64,000 nt of DNA. Source: an uncultured Sulfitobacter sp. Its GTDB lineage: Bacteria > Pseudomonadota > Alphaproteobacteria > Rhodobacterales > Rhodobacteraceae. Under the pieces are notes generated by a model. That model had not been told where the DNA came from, did not search any database, and saw only the letters and a program-made list of their open reading frames with translations. The number at the start of each line of letters is the position of its first letter. Positions within the stretch are counted from its first letter, which is position 1. Both the position numbers and the translations under genes were made by a program. The stretch covers positions 1,488,001 through 1,552,000 of the forward strand of contig NZ_CANNBM010000001.1 of the NCBI RefSeq assembly GCF_947502895.1. Reading direction: 5' to 3'. Below are positions 53,119 through 61,276 of the stretch, one piece after another.

Positions 53119-53703
53119 TCAGCGCAGACGACAGCCCGCGATCTGCTGCTCGTACATGTCCGAGCGGGCATCAACTTTGGCAGCAACAGCAACAAGCCAT
53201 GGCTTGCTGTTATAGCTTGCGCGTCGGAAGCCTGTATGCCCTTCGTGATAGGCCAGATACTGGTTGCGTGCGTCATCTAGGGCGACGCCGTTACGCTCGC
53301 GGGTGATGTTCTTGTACCAACCCATAAAGTCTGTTGCATCGTCAATCCGGTCACGGCGCGCACCGCGGCGGTTTTCGGCCACAAGGTATTCGTCCCACGT
53401 GGCATCCAGGGCCTGACCATAGCCGAAGGCGCTGGATTGTCGGCCCATGGGAATCACGCCCAACACATAGCGGAACGGTGTGCGCGCATCGCCAACAAAC
53501 TTGCTCTCTTGATGGATGGTCGCCATTTGCACGTGAATGGGAACACCCCATTTCCGCTCGGCCTTTTTGAACGCTTTGTGATAATCGGGGCGCTGTTTGA
53601 GGATCGAACAAGCATTATCCAAATCCCGCGGCGGGGAGGTGGAGGAGCCGCCACAGCTTGCCAGCAGTAGCACGATAATCATAGCGCGAAGGGGTGTTTT
53701 CAT
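53119..53703 (-). CDS. Lytic transglycosylase-like lipoprotein
   Basis: A 194-residue lipoprotein: signal MKTPLRAMIIVLLLASC with a lipobox (LASC), then a lysozyme-like domain with the presumptive catalytic Glu in IHQESKF, the AFGYGQALDATW segment and YHEGHTGF. This resembles the SLT fold of lytic transglycosylases, which cleave peptidoglycan glycan strands. It would act at the outer membrane inner face. Catalysis is inferred from the Glu position. Confidence 0.78.
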   Translation of the reverse strand: MKTPLRAMIIVLLLASCGGSSTSPPRDLDNACSILKQRPDYHKAFKKAERKWGVPIHVQMATIHQESKFVGDARTPFRYVLGVIPMGRQSSAFGYGQALDATWDEYLVAENRRGARRDRIDDATDFMGWYKNITRERNGVALDDARNQYLAYHEGHTGFRRASYNSKPWLVAVAAKVDARSDMYEQQIAGCRLR

Positions 53704-53780
53704 CTGCCTATCGCCTCAAGTTTGGTTTTTTATATTTTGCAGCATTATATCAAACCACGGCACTGTTTTACAGCGAAAAC

Positions 53781-54662
53781 CTACAACAACACTGCCAAAA
53801 GAAGCGGTAAAGCGCCGACCGAGATCAGGGTCGAGACGACAACCAGCCCTGCCACCGCTTGCGCATCAGCACCGTATTTCTCTGCCAGCAAATAAGACGT
53901 CACTGCAACGGGTGTGGCAACTTGCAGCACCAGCACCCCGAATGCGATGCGGTCCAGATCAAACGCAAGGGCCGCCAGCCACGCGATTCCCACACATAGC
54001 GCCAACTTGACCATCGACAGCACGATGGCCCGTCCGATTCCCCGCGGGCTCAGCCGCGCCACTGCGACCCCCAGCGTAATCAACATCAGCGGGATCGCCA
54101 TTTGCCCAATCAGCTCCAGCGTGTTGGTCAGGAACGTCGGCGTTTGCCAGTCCTGCCACAGAAACAAACCGCCCAGCAACGTGGCCCAGACCAATGGCTC
54201 ACGCAGAACTTTGCCAAAGCTTCCCGCGCCTGCGACAAGCCAGATGCCAAACGTAAACGTCCAGATCGCCATGATCGCGAATACCACCACAGCATAGCTA
54301 AGCCCTTCCTCTCCAAACGCAAAAAGCGCCAGCGGCAGGCCAAGATTCCCCGTATTTCCAAAGATAAGCGGCGCCAGATAGGTGCGGGTGTTCAGCCCCG
54401 TCAGACGTACCAGCACAGCCGCCGCAACAGTCACACCCAAATACGCCACGACCGAGGCCAGCGACAGCGCCGTCAGCGCAGCAGGTGCAATCTGTGTCTG
54501 CATCAGCGCAGTAAAGATCAGGCAGGGCACGGCAAGCGTCGTCGCCAGCTGTGTGACAAAGTTAATCCGATACTCGAATCCCAGCTTTACCCACGTAAAT
54601 CCTACGGCAGCCAACAGGAAAACGGGGGCTACAATTTCGAGCACCGTAAGTGTCAAGTTCAC
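53781..54662 (-). CDS. AEC family transporter
   Basis: A 293-residue membrane protein with ten predicted helices in two five-helix halves, as in the auxin efflux carrier family. The GNTGNLGLPLALFAFG segment in the first half is characteristic. Bacterial members carry dicarboxylates or other organic anions, but the substrate is not readable here. Divergent from hspQ, with an 84-bp gap. No specific regulator is adjacent. Confidence 0.87.
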   Translation of the reverse strand: MNLTLTVLEIVAPVFLLAAVGFTWVKLGFEYRINFVTQLATTLAVPCLIFTALMQTQIAPAALTALSLASVVAYLGVTVAAAVLVRLTGLNTRTYLAPLIFGNTGNLGLPLALFAFGEEGLSYAVVVFAIMAIWTFTFGIWLVAGAGSFGKVLREPLVWATLLGGLFLWQDWQTPTFLTNTLELIGQMAIPLMLITLGVAVARLSPRGIGRAIVLSMVKLALCVGIAWLAALAFDLDRIAFGVLVLQVATPVAVTSYLLAEKYGADAQAVAGLVVVSTLISVGALPLLLAVLL

Positions 54663-54746
54663 AGACTGTTTCCTTTAAGTCAGCGGCATTTATTGGACAA
54701 AATGCACTTGTTTCGGATAGGAACCAAGAGTAGGGAACGCATTGCT

Positions 54747-55073
54747 ATGATCCGAACACGCGCCAAATATCATCTGGGACAGGTTGTCCGCCACAAGAAA
54801 CACCCTTTTCGCGGGGTGATTTTTGATGTCGATCCCGAATTCGCAAATACCGAAGAATGGTATGAGTCGATCCCCGAGGAAAGCCGTCCGATCAAGGGGC
54901 AGCCGTTCTATCATTTGCTCGCGGAAAATGACCAAAGCTACTATGTGGCATACGTCTCGGAGCAGAATTTGGTTGCCGATTACAGCGGGGAGCCTGTCGA
55001 CCACCCCGATATTCCAGACCTCTTCGGTCCGTTCGAAAATGGCACCTATCCGCTTCATTTCCAGTTGAATTAA
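54747..55073 (+). CDS. hspQ: Heat shock protein HspQ
   Basis: A 108-residue protein matching HspQ, an adaptor that enhances Lon and affects stability of DnaA in E. coli. The opening AKYHLGQVVRHKKHPFRGVIFDVDP and the EESRPIKGQPFYH region are the family core. The open frame extends upstream to 54102 through the antisense of the AEC gene; the ATG at 54747 is the real start. A GC-rich hairpin follows the stop. Confidence 0.9.
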   Translation: MIRTRAKYHLGQVVRHKKHPFRGVIFDVDPEFANTEEWYESIPEESRPIKGQPFYHLLAENDQSYYVAYVSEQNLVADYSGEPVDHPDIPDLFGPFENGTYPLHFQLN

Positions 55074-55108
55074 AAAAGGGACCGGCCCCCTTCGGCCGAT
55101 CCCTTTCT
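55074..55108 (+). terminator. Terminator after hspQ
   Basis: AAGGGA-CCGGCC and GGCCG-ATCCCTT pair around CCCTTC, with a one-base asymmetry, followed by TCTG. The T-tract is partly inside the stem. It lies between hspQ and the convergent gamma-glutamyltransferase gene. Confidence 0.6.
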
Positions 55109-55135
55109 GACAATCTATGCGATTCGCAACTGGGC

Positions 55136-56713
55136 CTAGTACCCCAATGCACAACCGTCCTTGCGCGGGTCTGATGCGCCTTCCAGAACACCGCTTTCGT
55201 GAATTTTGATGGCCTGCGCGCCGCCAATTGCCACATCGGGGATTGCAACCTTATGCCCCATGTCCGCCAGCTGGGCCCGCACCGCGTCCGAATACCCGCG
55301 CTCGACATTGAGTGTTCCGTTGTCTGAAAACGCACGGGGCGCATCAATCGCTGCCTGCGGGTCCATCCCGAAATCAGTCAGGTTGGAGGCAAATCGCGCA
55401 TGGCCGCAGCACTGGTATGCTCCGCCCATCACGCCAAATGGCATCAACACGCGGCCCTTCTCGCGGATCATCCCGGGAATGATCGTATGCATCGGGCGCT
55501 TGCCGCCCTTCAATTCGTTCGGGTGGCCTTCCTCAAGGGTAAAGCCCGCGCCACGGTTCTGCATCAGCAGCCCGAACTTGTCTGTGGCGATGCCAGAACC
55601 AAAGCCGTGGAACACCGAATAGATCAGCGAAACAGCCATGCCATCCCCATCGACGACGGTGATATAGATCGTGTCCTTATGCACGGCTTCGGACAGTGCG
55701 GCCGGGCTCTCCATCGCCTTTTTGGGATCAATCAACGCGGCCAGCTTTTTGGCGGTGTCCATGTCCAGCATGTGATCGGCGCGGCTTGCATATTCGGCAT
55801 CCGCAAGGAACCTGTTGCGCGCGTCATAGGCCAGCTTGGTTGCCTCGGCCTCTATGTGCACACGTTGCGCGCTCATCGGGTGCATCCCTGCTACGTCGAA
55901 CTGCGACAGTATATTGAGCATCAGCAGCGCAGTCGCACCTTGTCCGTTTGGCGGATGCTCGACCACTTCGATATCTTTGTACGTACTGGCGATCGGCGTG
56001 GTGGGCGTGCAGGCTACAGCGGCAAAATCATCCGCTGTGTGCTTGCCCCCCATCGCGGTCAGCGCGGCAATCATATCGTCGGCCACCTCGCCCGTGTAGA
56101 ACGCATCGCGGCCTTGTGATGCAACACGGCGCAGCACCTCGGCTTGGCCTGGTGCGCGGAAAATATCTCCTGTCTGCGGAACCTTGCCGTTGATAAGGTA
56201 GTGATCGCGGGCAACGCCTTGCAACGTGCCTGCATCTCGCGCCCAGTCAAACGCCACGCGCGGGGCCACTGGCACGCCTTTCTCTGCATAATGGATCGCA
56301 GGTGCAAGGATTCCCTCCAGCCCGATTTTCCCGACAGTATCAGACAAGTGACAGAATGCGTCCATCGCCCCCGGAATGGTGACAGCATGGGCAGAGCGCA
56401 GTCCAACCGTCGCATCTCCCGCCGCGCGCAGCTCCGCCGCATCCAGTGCGGCAGGCGCGCGCCCAGACCCATTGAGGGCGTGGATGTCGTTACTGCCGGC
56501 ATCCGACCAAAGTACAAAGCAATCGCCACCAATGCCCGTCATCTGCGGCTCACATATGCCCAGCAGCACAGCACCCGCTATCGCTGCATCCATCGCGTTG
56601 CCGCCCTGTTGCAGCACATCAATGGCGGCTTTTGCGCCCAAAGGATGGGAGGTGGCACACATGCCGCCAGTGGCCAGCACTTGGGACCGGCCAGGTAAAT
56701 GGAAATCGCGCAT
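55136..56713 (-). CDS. Gamma-glutamyltransferase family protein
   Basis: A 525-residue Ntn-hydrolase of the GGT family, which cuts or transfers gamma-glutamyl groups. The likely self-processing nucleophile Thr is in DTIYITVVD, about residue 353, dividing large and small subunits. There is no signal peptide, unlike classic periplasmic GGT, so it probably acts in the cytoplasm. The ATG at 56713 is set by GAGG upstream; the ATG at 56731 lacks a site. Substrate could be glutathione conjugates or other gamma-glutamyl amides. Confidence 0.88.
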   Translation of the reverse strand: MRDFHLPGRSQVLATGGMCATSHPLGAKAAIDVLQQGGNAMDAAIAGAVLLGICEPQMTGIGGDCFVLWSDAGSNDIHALNGSGRAPAALDAAELRAAGDATVGLRSAHAVTIPGAMDAFCHLSDTVGKIGLEGILAPAIHYAEKGVPVAPRVAFDWARDAGTLQGVARDHYLINGKVPQTGDIFRAPGQAEVLRRVASQGRDAFYTGEVADDMIAALTAMGGKHTADDFAAVACTPTTPIASTYKDIEVVEHPPNGQGATALLMLNILSQFDVAGMHPMSAQRVHIEAEATKLAYDARNRFLADAEYASRADHMLDMDTAKKLAALIDPKKAMESPAALSEAVHKDTIYITVVDGDGMAVSLIYSVFHGFGSGIATDKFGLLMQNRGAGFTLEEGHPNELKGGKRPMHTIIPGMIREKGRVLMPFGVMGGAYQCCGHARFASNLTDFGMDPQAAIDAPRAFSDNGTLNVERGYSDAVRAQLADMGHKVAIPDVAIGGAQAIKIHESGVLEGASDPRKDGCALGY

Positions 56714-56812
56714 CGGGAAAGCCTCACTCATACAGATGTCTTGAGCAAGCCTAGTGCCTTCGCGGCGCAGTGCCAATGTTAATGACGAAGTATATAGAGG
56801 GGGGTGTTAGTG

Positions 56813-56909
56813 CTCCGGTGGCGCGCACTGGGTGGGGGCAATTAAACGCGCCACCGGAGGAAGCTATATGCAGCTACAAGACCATGTATGCTGTGTAACG
56901 GTGGCGTAA
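56813..56909 (+). promoter_or_regulatory. 13-bp perfect hairpin masking the ribosome site of a 13-codon ORF
   Basis: CTCCGGTGGCGCG at 56813-56825 is perfectly complementary to 56847-56859 with a 21-base loop. The 3' arm covers most of GGAGG at 56856-56860, which sits seven bases before an ATG at 56868. That ORF encodes 13 residues (MQLQDHVCCVTVA) and stops at 56909. The layout suggests a leader peptide or switchable translation, yet no plus-strand gene follows until 57866. On the minus strand the same sequence is in the gamma-glutamyltransferase promoter region. Confidence 0.4.
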
Positions 56910-56935
56910 ATGTGGTGATGCAGGGACATCTCTAA

Positions 56936-56955
56936 GGTATCGTCATGGCGATACC
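56936..56955. other. 7-bp perfect hairpin downstream of the HATPase gene
   Basis: GGTATCG at 56936-56942 pairs with CGATACC at 56949-56955 around six bases, 13 bp after the HATPase stop at 56968 on the minus strand. No T-tract follows, so it may be an mRNA 3' stem. Together with the 13-bp hairpin it fills the 254-bp gene-free gap. Confidence 0.4.
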
Positions 56956-56967
56956 GTGCCACAGCTT

Positions 56968-57420
56968 CTAGATTCCCACCGCCAACCTCAGCGTTAGATG
57001 GTTGCAGTCACCTACCCGCGAATACTGCACATTGGTTGCCAGCGTATGAATCATAAACCAGCCAAAACCGCCTTCAGGCATATCAGCATCGGCCACGTCC
57101 ACATCTGGCGCTTTCGCATCCGGTGTCTGGCCTTTCGGCATTGGCGCACCTTCGTCGATGATCGACAGCCGCAAACCGCGGCGGTCATGCGTGCCGCTGA
57201 TTTCAATCATGGTCTTTCCGTCTGTTGCGGCCAGCGCGTGTTCAACCACGTTATTGAGCGCCTCCGCCAATACCAGTTCGACCGTACCCGCCTCATCAAC
57301 GCTCAGCGATAGGGGCGCGAGGGACGACATCGCCTCGGCCAATCCTTCGCGCACAGCACTTTCCGCGCCTGTAAGAGTAATACAGAACAGCGGTCGGGCC
57401 TCCGGGTCATTCACGGGCAC
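56968..57420 (-). CDS. RsbW/SpoIIAB-type ATP-binding protein
   Basis: A 150-residue GHKL ATPase of the anti-sigma/serine-kinase class. The N-box is in LAEALNNVVEHA, the G1 box in IIDEGAPMP, and the G2 region in GGFGWFMIHTL. Partner-switching kinases phosphorylate a STAS protein and otherwise hold a sigma factor or other target. Its STAS partner is encoded 18 bp upstream. No sigma factor or PP2C phosphatase lies in the window. Cytoplasmic. Confidence 0.85.
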   Translation of the reverse strand: MPVNDPEARPLFCITLTGAESAVREGLAEAMSSLAPLSLSVDEAGTVELVLAEALNNVVEHALAATDGKTMIEISGTHDRRGLRLSIIDEGAPMPKGQTPDAKAPDVDVADADMPEGGFGWFMIHTLATNVQYSRVGDCNHLTLRLAVGI

Positions 57421-57438
57421 GCTCCGCTATTTGGGTAT

Positions 57439-57777
57439 TCATCCCTGCAACTCCGCCAGAGCGTCATCAACGGTGGAGAACACGCCGAATACGGAATCCA
57501 TGCGCGTCAGGCGAAACACCTTATCGACCGTGGGCGTAAGCCCCGCCAACACAAGACGGCGATCAGGGCTGAGGTTTTTCATCGCTGCAACAATCGCACC
57601 CAATCCGCTGGAATCGATAAACTGCACATGATTGAGATCCAGCAGCACCGTATCGATCCCGCCCTCGGTAATTTCGCGCATACGATCCTTGAAGGTCAGG
57701 GCAACAGCCGCATCGATGCGCTGTTCCTGAACCGTCACGATCTGGAGGCCGGGTTCTTTTGAGCTGGTGAGTTCCAT
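57439..57777 (-). CDS. STAS-domain anti-sigma factor antagonist
   Basis: A 112-residue STAS protein. The conserved QFIDSSGLGAIV loop contains S56, the residue matching the phosphorylated serine of RsbV/SpoIIAA. The ATG at 57777 has AGGA eight bases upstream; the frame to 57900 reads through the thiolase promoter. It is the likely substrate of the HATPase encoded 18 bp downstream. The output they control is unknown in the absence of a neighbouring sigma factor. Confidence 0.87.
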   Translation of the reverse strand: MELTSSKEPGLQIVTVQEQRIDAAVALTFKDRMREITEGGIDTVLLDLNHVQFIDSSGLGAIVAAMKNLSPDRRLVLAGLTPTVDKVFRLTRMDSVFGVFSTVDDALAELQG

Positions 57778-57865
57778 GATACATTCCTGCAAAGATTGCG
57801 TGCGACCTCTTGCTAAATCCAAATGGCTAAGAAGTTGTAAGCAGATACTCAAAAGGAGACAGCAC

Positions 57866-59038
57866 ATGCAAAAAGTCGTAATCGCAGGGGCCGCGCGCAC
57901 ACCTATGGGCGGATTTCAGGGCGCTTTTTCTGGGATGTCTGCCGCGCAGCTTGGGGGTGCCGCCATTCGTGCCGCGCTTGACGGCGCAGGTGATGCCGCG
58001 GTTCAAGAAGTGCTGATGGGGTGCGTGCTGCCCGCAGGTCAGGGGCAGGCGCCTGCTCGTCAGGCGGGTTTTGCTGCTGGTCTGGGCGAAGAGGTGCCGG
58101 CCACCACGCTCAACAAGATGTGCGGATCGGGCATGAAGGCTGCAATGATCGCCTACGACCAGATCGCGCTGGGCCAAAGCGATGTTGTCGTCGCAGGCGG
58201 CATGGAAAGCATGACAAATGCGCCCTATGTGTTGCCCAAAATGCGCAGCGGGGCACGCTTGGGCCATGCAGCAGTGGTCGATCACATGTTCCTCGACGGG
58301 CTGGAGGATGCCTATGACAAGGGCCGCCTCATGGGTACCTTTGCAGAGGATTGCGCAGAGGAGTTCCAGTTCACGCGTGAGCGGCAAGACGCATATGCAC
58401 TCGCGTCCCTCAGCCGCGCGTTGCAGGCGCAGGACAGCGGCGCGTTCGAACATGAAATCGCGGCAGTAGAGGTCGCATCGCGCAAAGGCTCCACCCGCAT
58501 TAGCGCGGATGAGCAGCCAGCCACGGCGCGCCCCGATAAAATTCCCCAGCTCAAGCCCGCCTTCCGCGAGGGGGGCACTGTAACAGCGGCAAACTCGTCC
58601 TCCATCTCAGATGGCGCAGCGGCTCTTGTGCTTGCATCAGAGCCCGCGGCAAAGGCACAGGGTTTGACCGTACGTGCGCGCATTATGGGCCACGCCAGTC
58701 ACGCTCAGGCTCCGGGCCTGTTCACAACAGCCCCGGTACCAGCCGCCCAAAAACTGCTCAAAAACCTCGGCTGGGCCAAAGAAGATGTAGACCTGTGGGA
58801 GGTGAACGAAGCCTTCGCTGTGGTGCCCATGGCCTTCATGCATGAAATGGGCCTGTCTCATGATATCGTCAATGTGAACGGCGGCGCGTGCGCGCTGGGC
58901 CACCCCATTGGTGCATCGGGCGCACGGATCATGGTCACGCTGCTCAACGCACTCGAAAAACGCGGACTCAAACGCGGTATCGCCGCCATCTGCATCGGCG
59001 GTGGCGAAGGAACGGCAATCGCCATCGAACGGGCGTAA
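57866..59038 (+). CDS. Acetyl-CoA acetyltransferase (thiolase)
   Basis: A 390-residue thiolase that joins or splits acetyl-CoA units. Catalytic residues are seen: the nucleophile Cys in NKMCGSGMKA, the His in GHPIGASGARI, and the second Cys in CIGGGEG. The chain length and NEAFAVVPM fit the biosynthetic/acetoacetyl-CoA group. AAGGAG precedes the ATG at 57866. It stands alone, divergent from the STAS gene, and no phaB or beta-oxidation partner is adjacent. Confidence 0.93.
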   Translation: MQKVVIAGAARTPMGGFQGAFSGMSAAQLGGAAIRAALDGAGDAAVQEVLMGCVLPAGQGQAPARQAGFAAGLGEEVPATTLNKMCGSGMKAAMIAYDQIALGQSDVVVAGGMESMTNAPYVLPKMRSGARLGHAAVVDHMFLDGLEDAYDKGRLMGTFAEDCAEEFQFTRERQDAYALASLSRALQAQDSGAFEHEIAAVEVASRKGSTRISADEQPATARPDKIPQLKPAFREGGTVTAANSSSISDGAAALVLASEPAAKAQGLTVRARIMGHASHAQAPGLFTTAPVPAAQKLLKNLGWAKEDVDLWEVNEAFAVVPMAFMHEMGLSHDIVNVNGGACALGHPIGASGARIMVTLLNALEKRGLKRGIAAICIGGGEGTAIAIERA

Positions 59039-59071
59039 CCCCCGCTTCTTTATTTTTCCTGTAAACTCAAA

Positions 59072-59089
59072 TCGGCCCCTCGGGGCCGA
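59072..59089. other. Hairpin between thiolase and fRMsr
   Basis: TCGGCCC pairs with GGGCCGA around CTCG. No T-tract follows in either direction, so it is a weak terminator candidate at best or a leader hairpin 27 bp before the next ATG. Confidence 0.35.
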
Positions 59090-59115
59090 CAGCAACAGTG
59101 ACTACAAGGTGCTCC

Positions 59116-59574
59116 ATGCAAGTTGATTACCCGACATTGGCCAAAACAATTGCCTCCCTTACACAGGGCGAGGATGATGCTGTCGCGCTGATGGCCACAG
59201 TCACATGCGAGCTGCACCACAGCGATGATCGCTTTGACTGGACGGGGTTCTACCGCGTCACCGCACCCGAAACGCTTAAGATCGGGCCCTATCAGGGCGG
59301 ACACGGTTGTCTGGTTATCCCCTTCTCGCGGGGGGTCTGCGGTGCGGCGGCACGCACAGGGCAGGTGCAACTGGTGCCTGATGTAGAGGCCTTCGAGGGC
59401 CATATCGCCTGTGCCAGTTCGACACGGTCCGAACTGGTTTTGCCCGTCTTTGGCGCGGGGGGCAAATTGCTGGCGGTGCTGGACATAGACAGTGATCAGC
59501 CCGACGCGTTCACACAGGCTGATGCAGATGCGCTCACTGATATTCTCGCGTCAACTTTCAGCCACGTGAAATAA
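59116..59574 (+). CDS. msrC: Free methionine-R-sulfoxide reductase (GAF domain)
   Basis: A 152-residue single GAF-domain protein matching fRMsr (YebR/MsrC), which reduces free methionine-R-sulfoxide. The three family cysteines are present: C65 in GHGCLV, C75 in GVCGAAA and C99 in GHIACASS. The ATG at 59116 has AAGG six to seven bases before it, better than the GTG at 59098. Cytoplasmic; likely defends against oxidative damage. Confidence 0.9.
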   Translation: MQVDYPTLAKTIASLTQGEDDAVALMATVTCELHHSDDRFDWTGFYRVTAPETLKIGPYQGGHGCLVIPFSRGVCGAAARTGQVQLVPDVEAFEGHIACASSTRSELVLPVFGAGGKLLAVLDIDSDQPDAFTQADADALTDILASTFSHVK

Positions 59575-59672
59575 TTCTAGCTTTTTTCATGGACCTCTGA
59601 CAAAGATTTGGGAGCAATGCTGCGCCTGTGGATTCGCGGGCCACGCACCACCCTTTTTTGCATAGGTCCCCG

Positions 59673-60245
59673 ATGCGCCATGACTTGCCTCAATCCTCGC
59701 AGACTTTGGGTGTGGATTTGCGTGCGCTGCGTCGCGCGCGGGGGCTGACGCTGGCACAGACGGCGCAGGCGCTGGGGCGCTCTGTCGGTTGGCTCAGCCA
59801 GGTTGAGCGTGACAAATCCGACCCCTCTATTACCGACTTGCGCCAGATTGCCGCCTATTTCGAAGTCCCCGTTTCGATCTTGTTCCGGCACGAGGCTGCG
59901 CCGGCCCATGAAGCCGGATTCATCGTGCGTTCAGGGGCGCGCAGACCGATGGGATCATCGGTGGCAGGTCTGCTAGAGGAGCTGCTCTCACCTGATCTGA
60001 CCGATGATTTCGAGATGGTTCATTCTACATTCCAGCCCCATAGTTGCATCAAAGAAGCGGTCCAGCGCCCCACCCAAGAGGTGGGCTATGTGATCTCGGG
60101 CACGCTGGAGGTCGAGATTGGCGGCACAGCCTTTTCGCTGAACGCAGGCGACAGCTTCCGCATCCGAGGCGAGCCATTTCGCTGGGCTAACCGCACCGCA
60201 GACCCCGCCGTGGCGATCTGGGTCATCGCCCCCCCCGTGTATTGA
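59673..60245 (+). CDS. XRE-family regulator with C-terminal cupin
   Basis: A 190-residue repressor/activator. An N-terminal helix-turn-helix (about 10-65, RARGLTLAQTAQALGRSVGWLSQVE) is followed by a cupin sensor domain (about 110-190) with EVGYVISG and NAGDSFRI. Such regulators often control amine or amino-acid use genes and bind a ligand in the cupin. The adjacent LysE exporter and downstream methylated-amine genes are plausible targets, by position only. I start at the ATG at 59673 rather than the upstream GTG. Confidence 0.85.
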   Translation: MRHDLPQSSQTLGVDLRALRRARGLTLAQTAQALGRSVGWLSQVERDKSDPSITDLRQIAAYFEVPVSILFRHEAAPAHEAGFIVRSGARRPMGSSVAGLLEELLSPDLTDDFEMVHSTFQPHSCIKEAVQRPTQEVGYVISGTLEVEIGGTAFSLNAGDSFRIRGEPFRWANRTADPAVAIWVIAPPVY

Positions 60246-60257
60246 GCGGGGCAGGGG

Positions 60258-60878
60258 ATGAGCTTTGAAGCATGGACCATATTCGCACTGTTCTGGGTGG
60301 TGTTCGTCACCACACCGGGGCCAAACGCGGTAAACTGTATCAACAACGGTATGACGCTGGGCATGCGCCGCGCGTTGGTCGGCGTGTTGGGGATTCTGAC
60401 CCAAGCTCTGCTGTTCCTCACGCTTTCGGCATTGGGCATCACCGCGTTGATTGCAGCATCGCCGGTGGCATTCACAGCGGCCAAATGGCTGGGCGCGGCA
60501 TTTTTGATCTATCTTGGCATACGTGGATGGATGAACGCGACCATACCACCCCGTATGGAGAGCCGCCCCGCCAAATCCGTCTATTTGCGTGCCTTTGCCA
60601 TCGCCACGATCAACCCCAAAAGCGTGGCAGGATACCTCGCCGCGTTTTCGCAGTTCGTACAGGCCGATGTGCCGATCTGGGACCAGATGATAGTCATTGT
60701 GCCAACCGCACTGACGCTAACCGCGCTCAGCTATACGGGCTTTACCGCTCTTGGCGCAGGCCTCGGGCGCGCGGCACTGGGCGCAGTGTTCAACGTCTGG
60801 TTCCGCCGCCTGATGGGCGCGTGTTTTGTCATATACGGGCTTTTGCTGGGCAGCGCATCCGTACCGGTCAGGAGTTAA
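60258..60878 (+). CDS. LysE family amino-acid exporter
   Basis: A 206-residue membrane protein with six hydrophobic helices, matching the LysE/RhtB exporters. The opening FALFWVVFVTTPGPNAVNC and the PGPN motif are typical. Which amino acid or derivative it exports is unknown. It begins 12 bp after the XRE-cupin gene and is likely co-transcribed with it. AGGGGATG gives a possible ribosome site. Confidence 0.9.
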   Translation: MSFEAWTIFALFWVVFVTTPGPNAVNCINNGMTLGMRRALVGVLGILTQALLFLTLSALGITALIAASPVAFTAAKWLGAAFLIYLGIRGWMNATIPPRMESRPAKSVYLRAFAIATINPKSVAGYLAAFSQFVQADVPIWDQMIVIVPTALTLTALSYTGFTALGAGLGRAALGAVFNVWFRRLMGACFVIYGLLLGSASVPVRS

Positions 60879-60882
60879 CGCG

Positions 60883-61266
60883 ATGAAAAATGGATCATGC
60901 TTGTGTGGTGGTGTGCAGTATACGCTGACGGGTGCTTTGCGCCCCTCGGTTGCTTGCCACTGTGTGCAATGCCGCAAGACGTCGGGCCATTACGTATCAG
61001 CCACCCAAGTGTCTGCGGATCAGCTAAAGATCACCCAAGACGCCACACTGCGCTGGTACGCTTCCTCGCCCAAGGCGCAGCGCGGGTTTTGCAGCACGTG
61101 CGGGTCTTCGCTGTTCTGGTGTCACGCAGATGACAACGGGGCCACATCCGTAATGTCCGGCACCCTCGACGGGGCCAGCGGGATCACCACAGCCAAACAT
61201 ATCTTTGTCGCCGACAAAGGCGACTACTACACAATTGCGGACGGCCTTCCGCAACATGAACAATAG
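60883..61266 (+). CDS. GFA family zinc protein
   Basis: A 127-residue protein of the glutathione-dependent formaldehyde-activating (GFA) family. The zinc-binding cysteines are intact: CLCGG at the N-terminus, CHCVQC in the middle and CSTCG at the end. The family was named for Gfa in Paracoccus, though its catalytic role is disputed. Placement before a demethylating dehydrogenase, which can release formaldehyde, fits a role in one-carbon handling; that is inference. Confidence 0.88.
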   Translation: MKNGSCLCGGVQYTLTGALRPSVACHCVQCRKTSGHYVSATQVSADQLKITQDATLRWYASSPKAQRGFCSTCGSSLFWCHADDNGATSVMSGTLDGASGITTAKHIFVADKGDYYTIADGLPQHEQ

Positions 61267-61276
61267 GGAGAGAGCC

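Noticed and set aside
54102..54746. Upstream extension of the hspQ frame
   Set aside because: It is antisense to the AEC transporter and highly basic; HspQ homology begins exactly at the ATG at 54747.
60272..60886. 204-codon frame overlapping the lysE gene in another frame
   Set aside because: Shadow of the LysE gene; composition not protein-like and no ribosome site.
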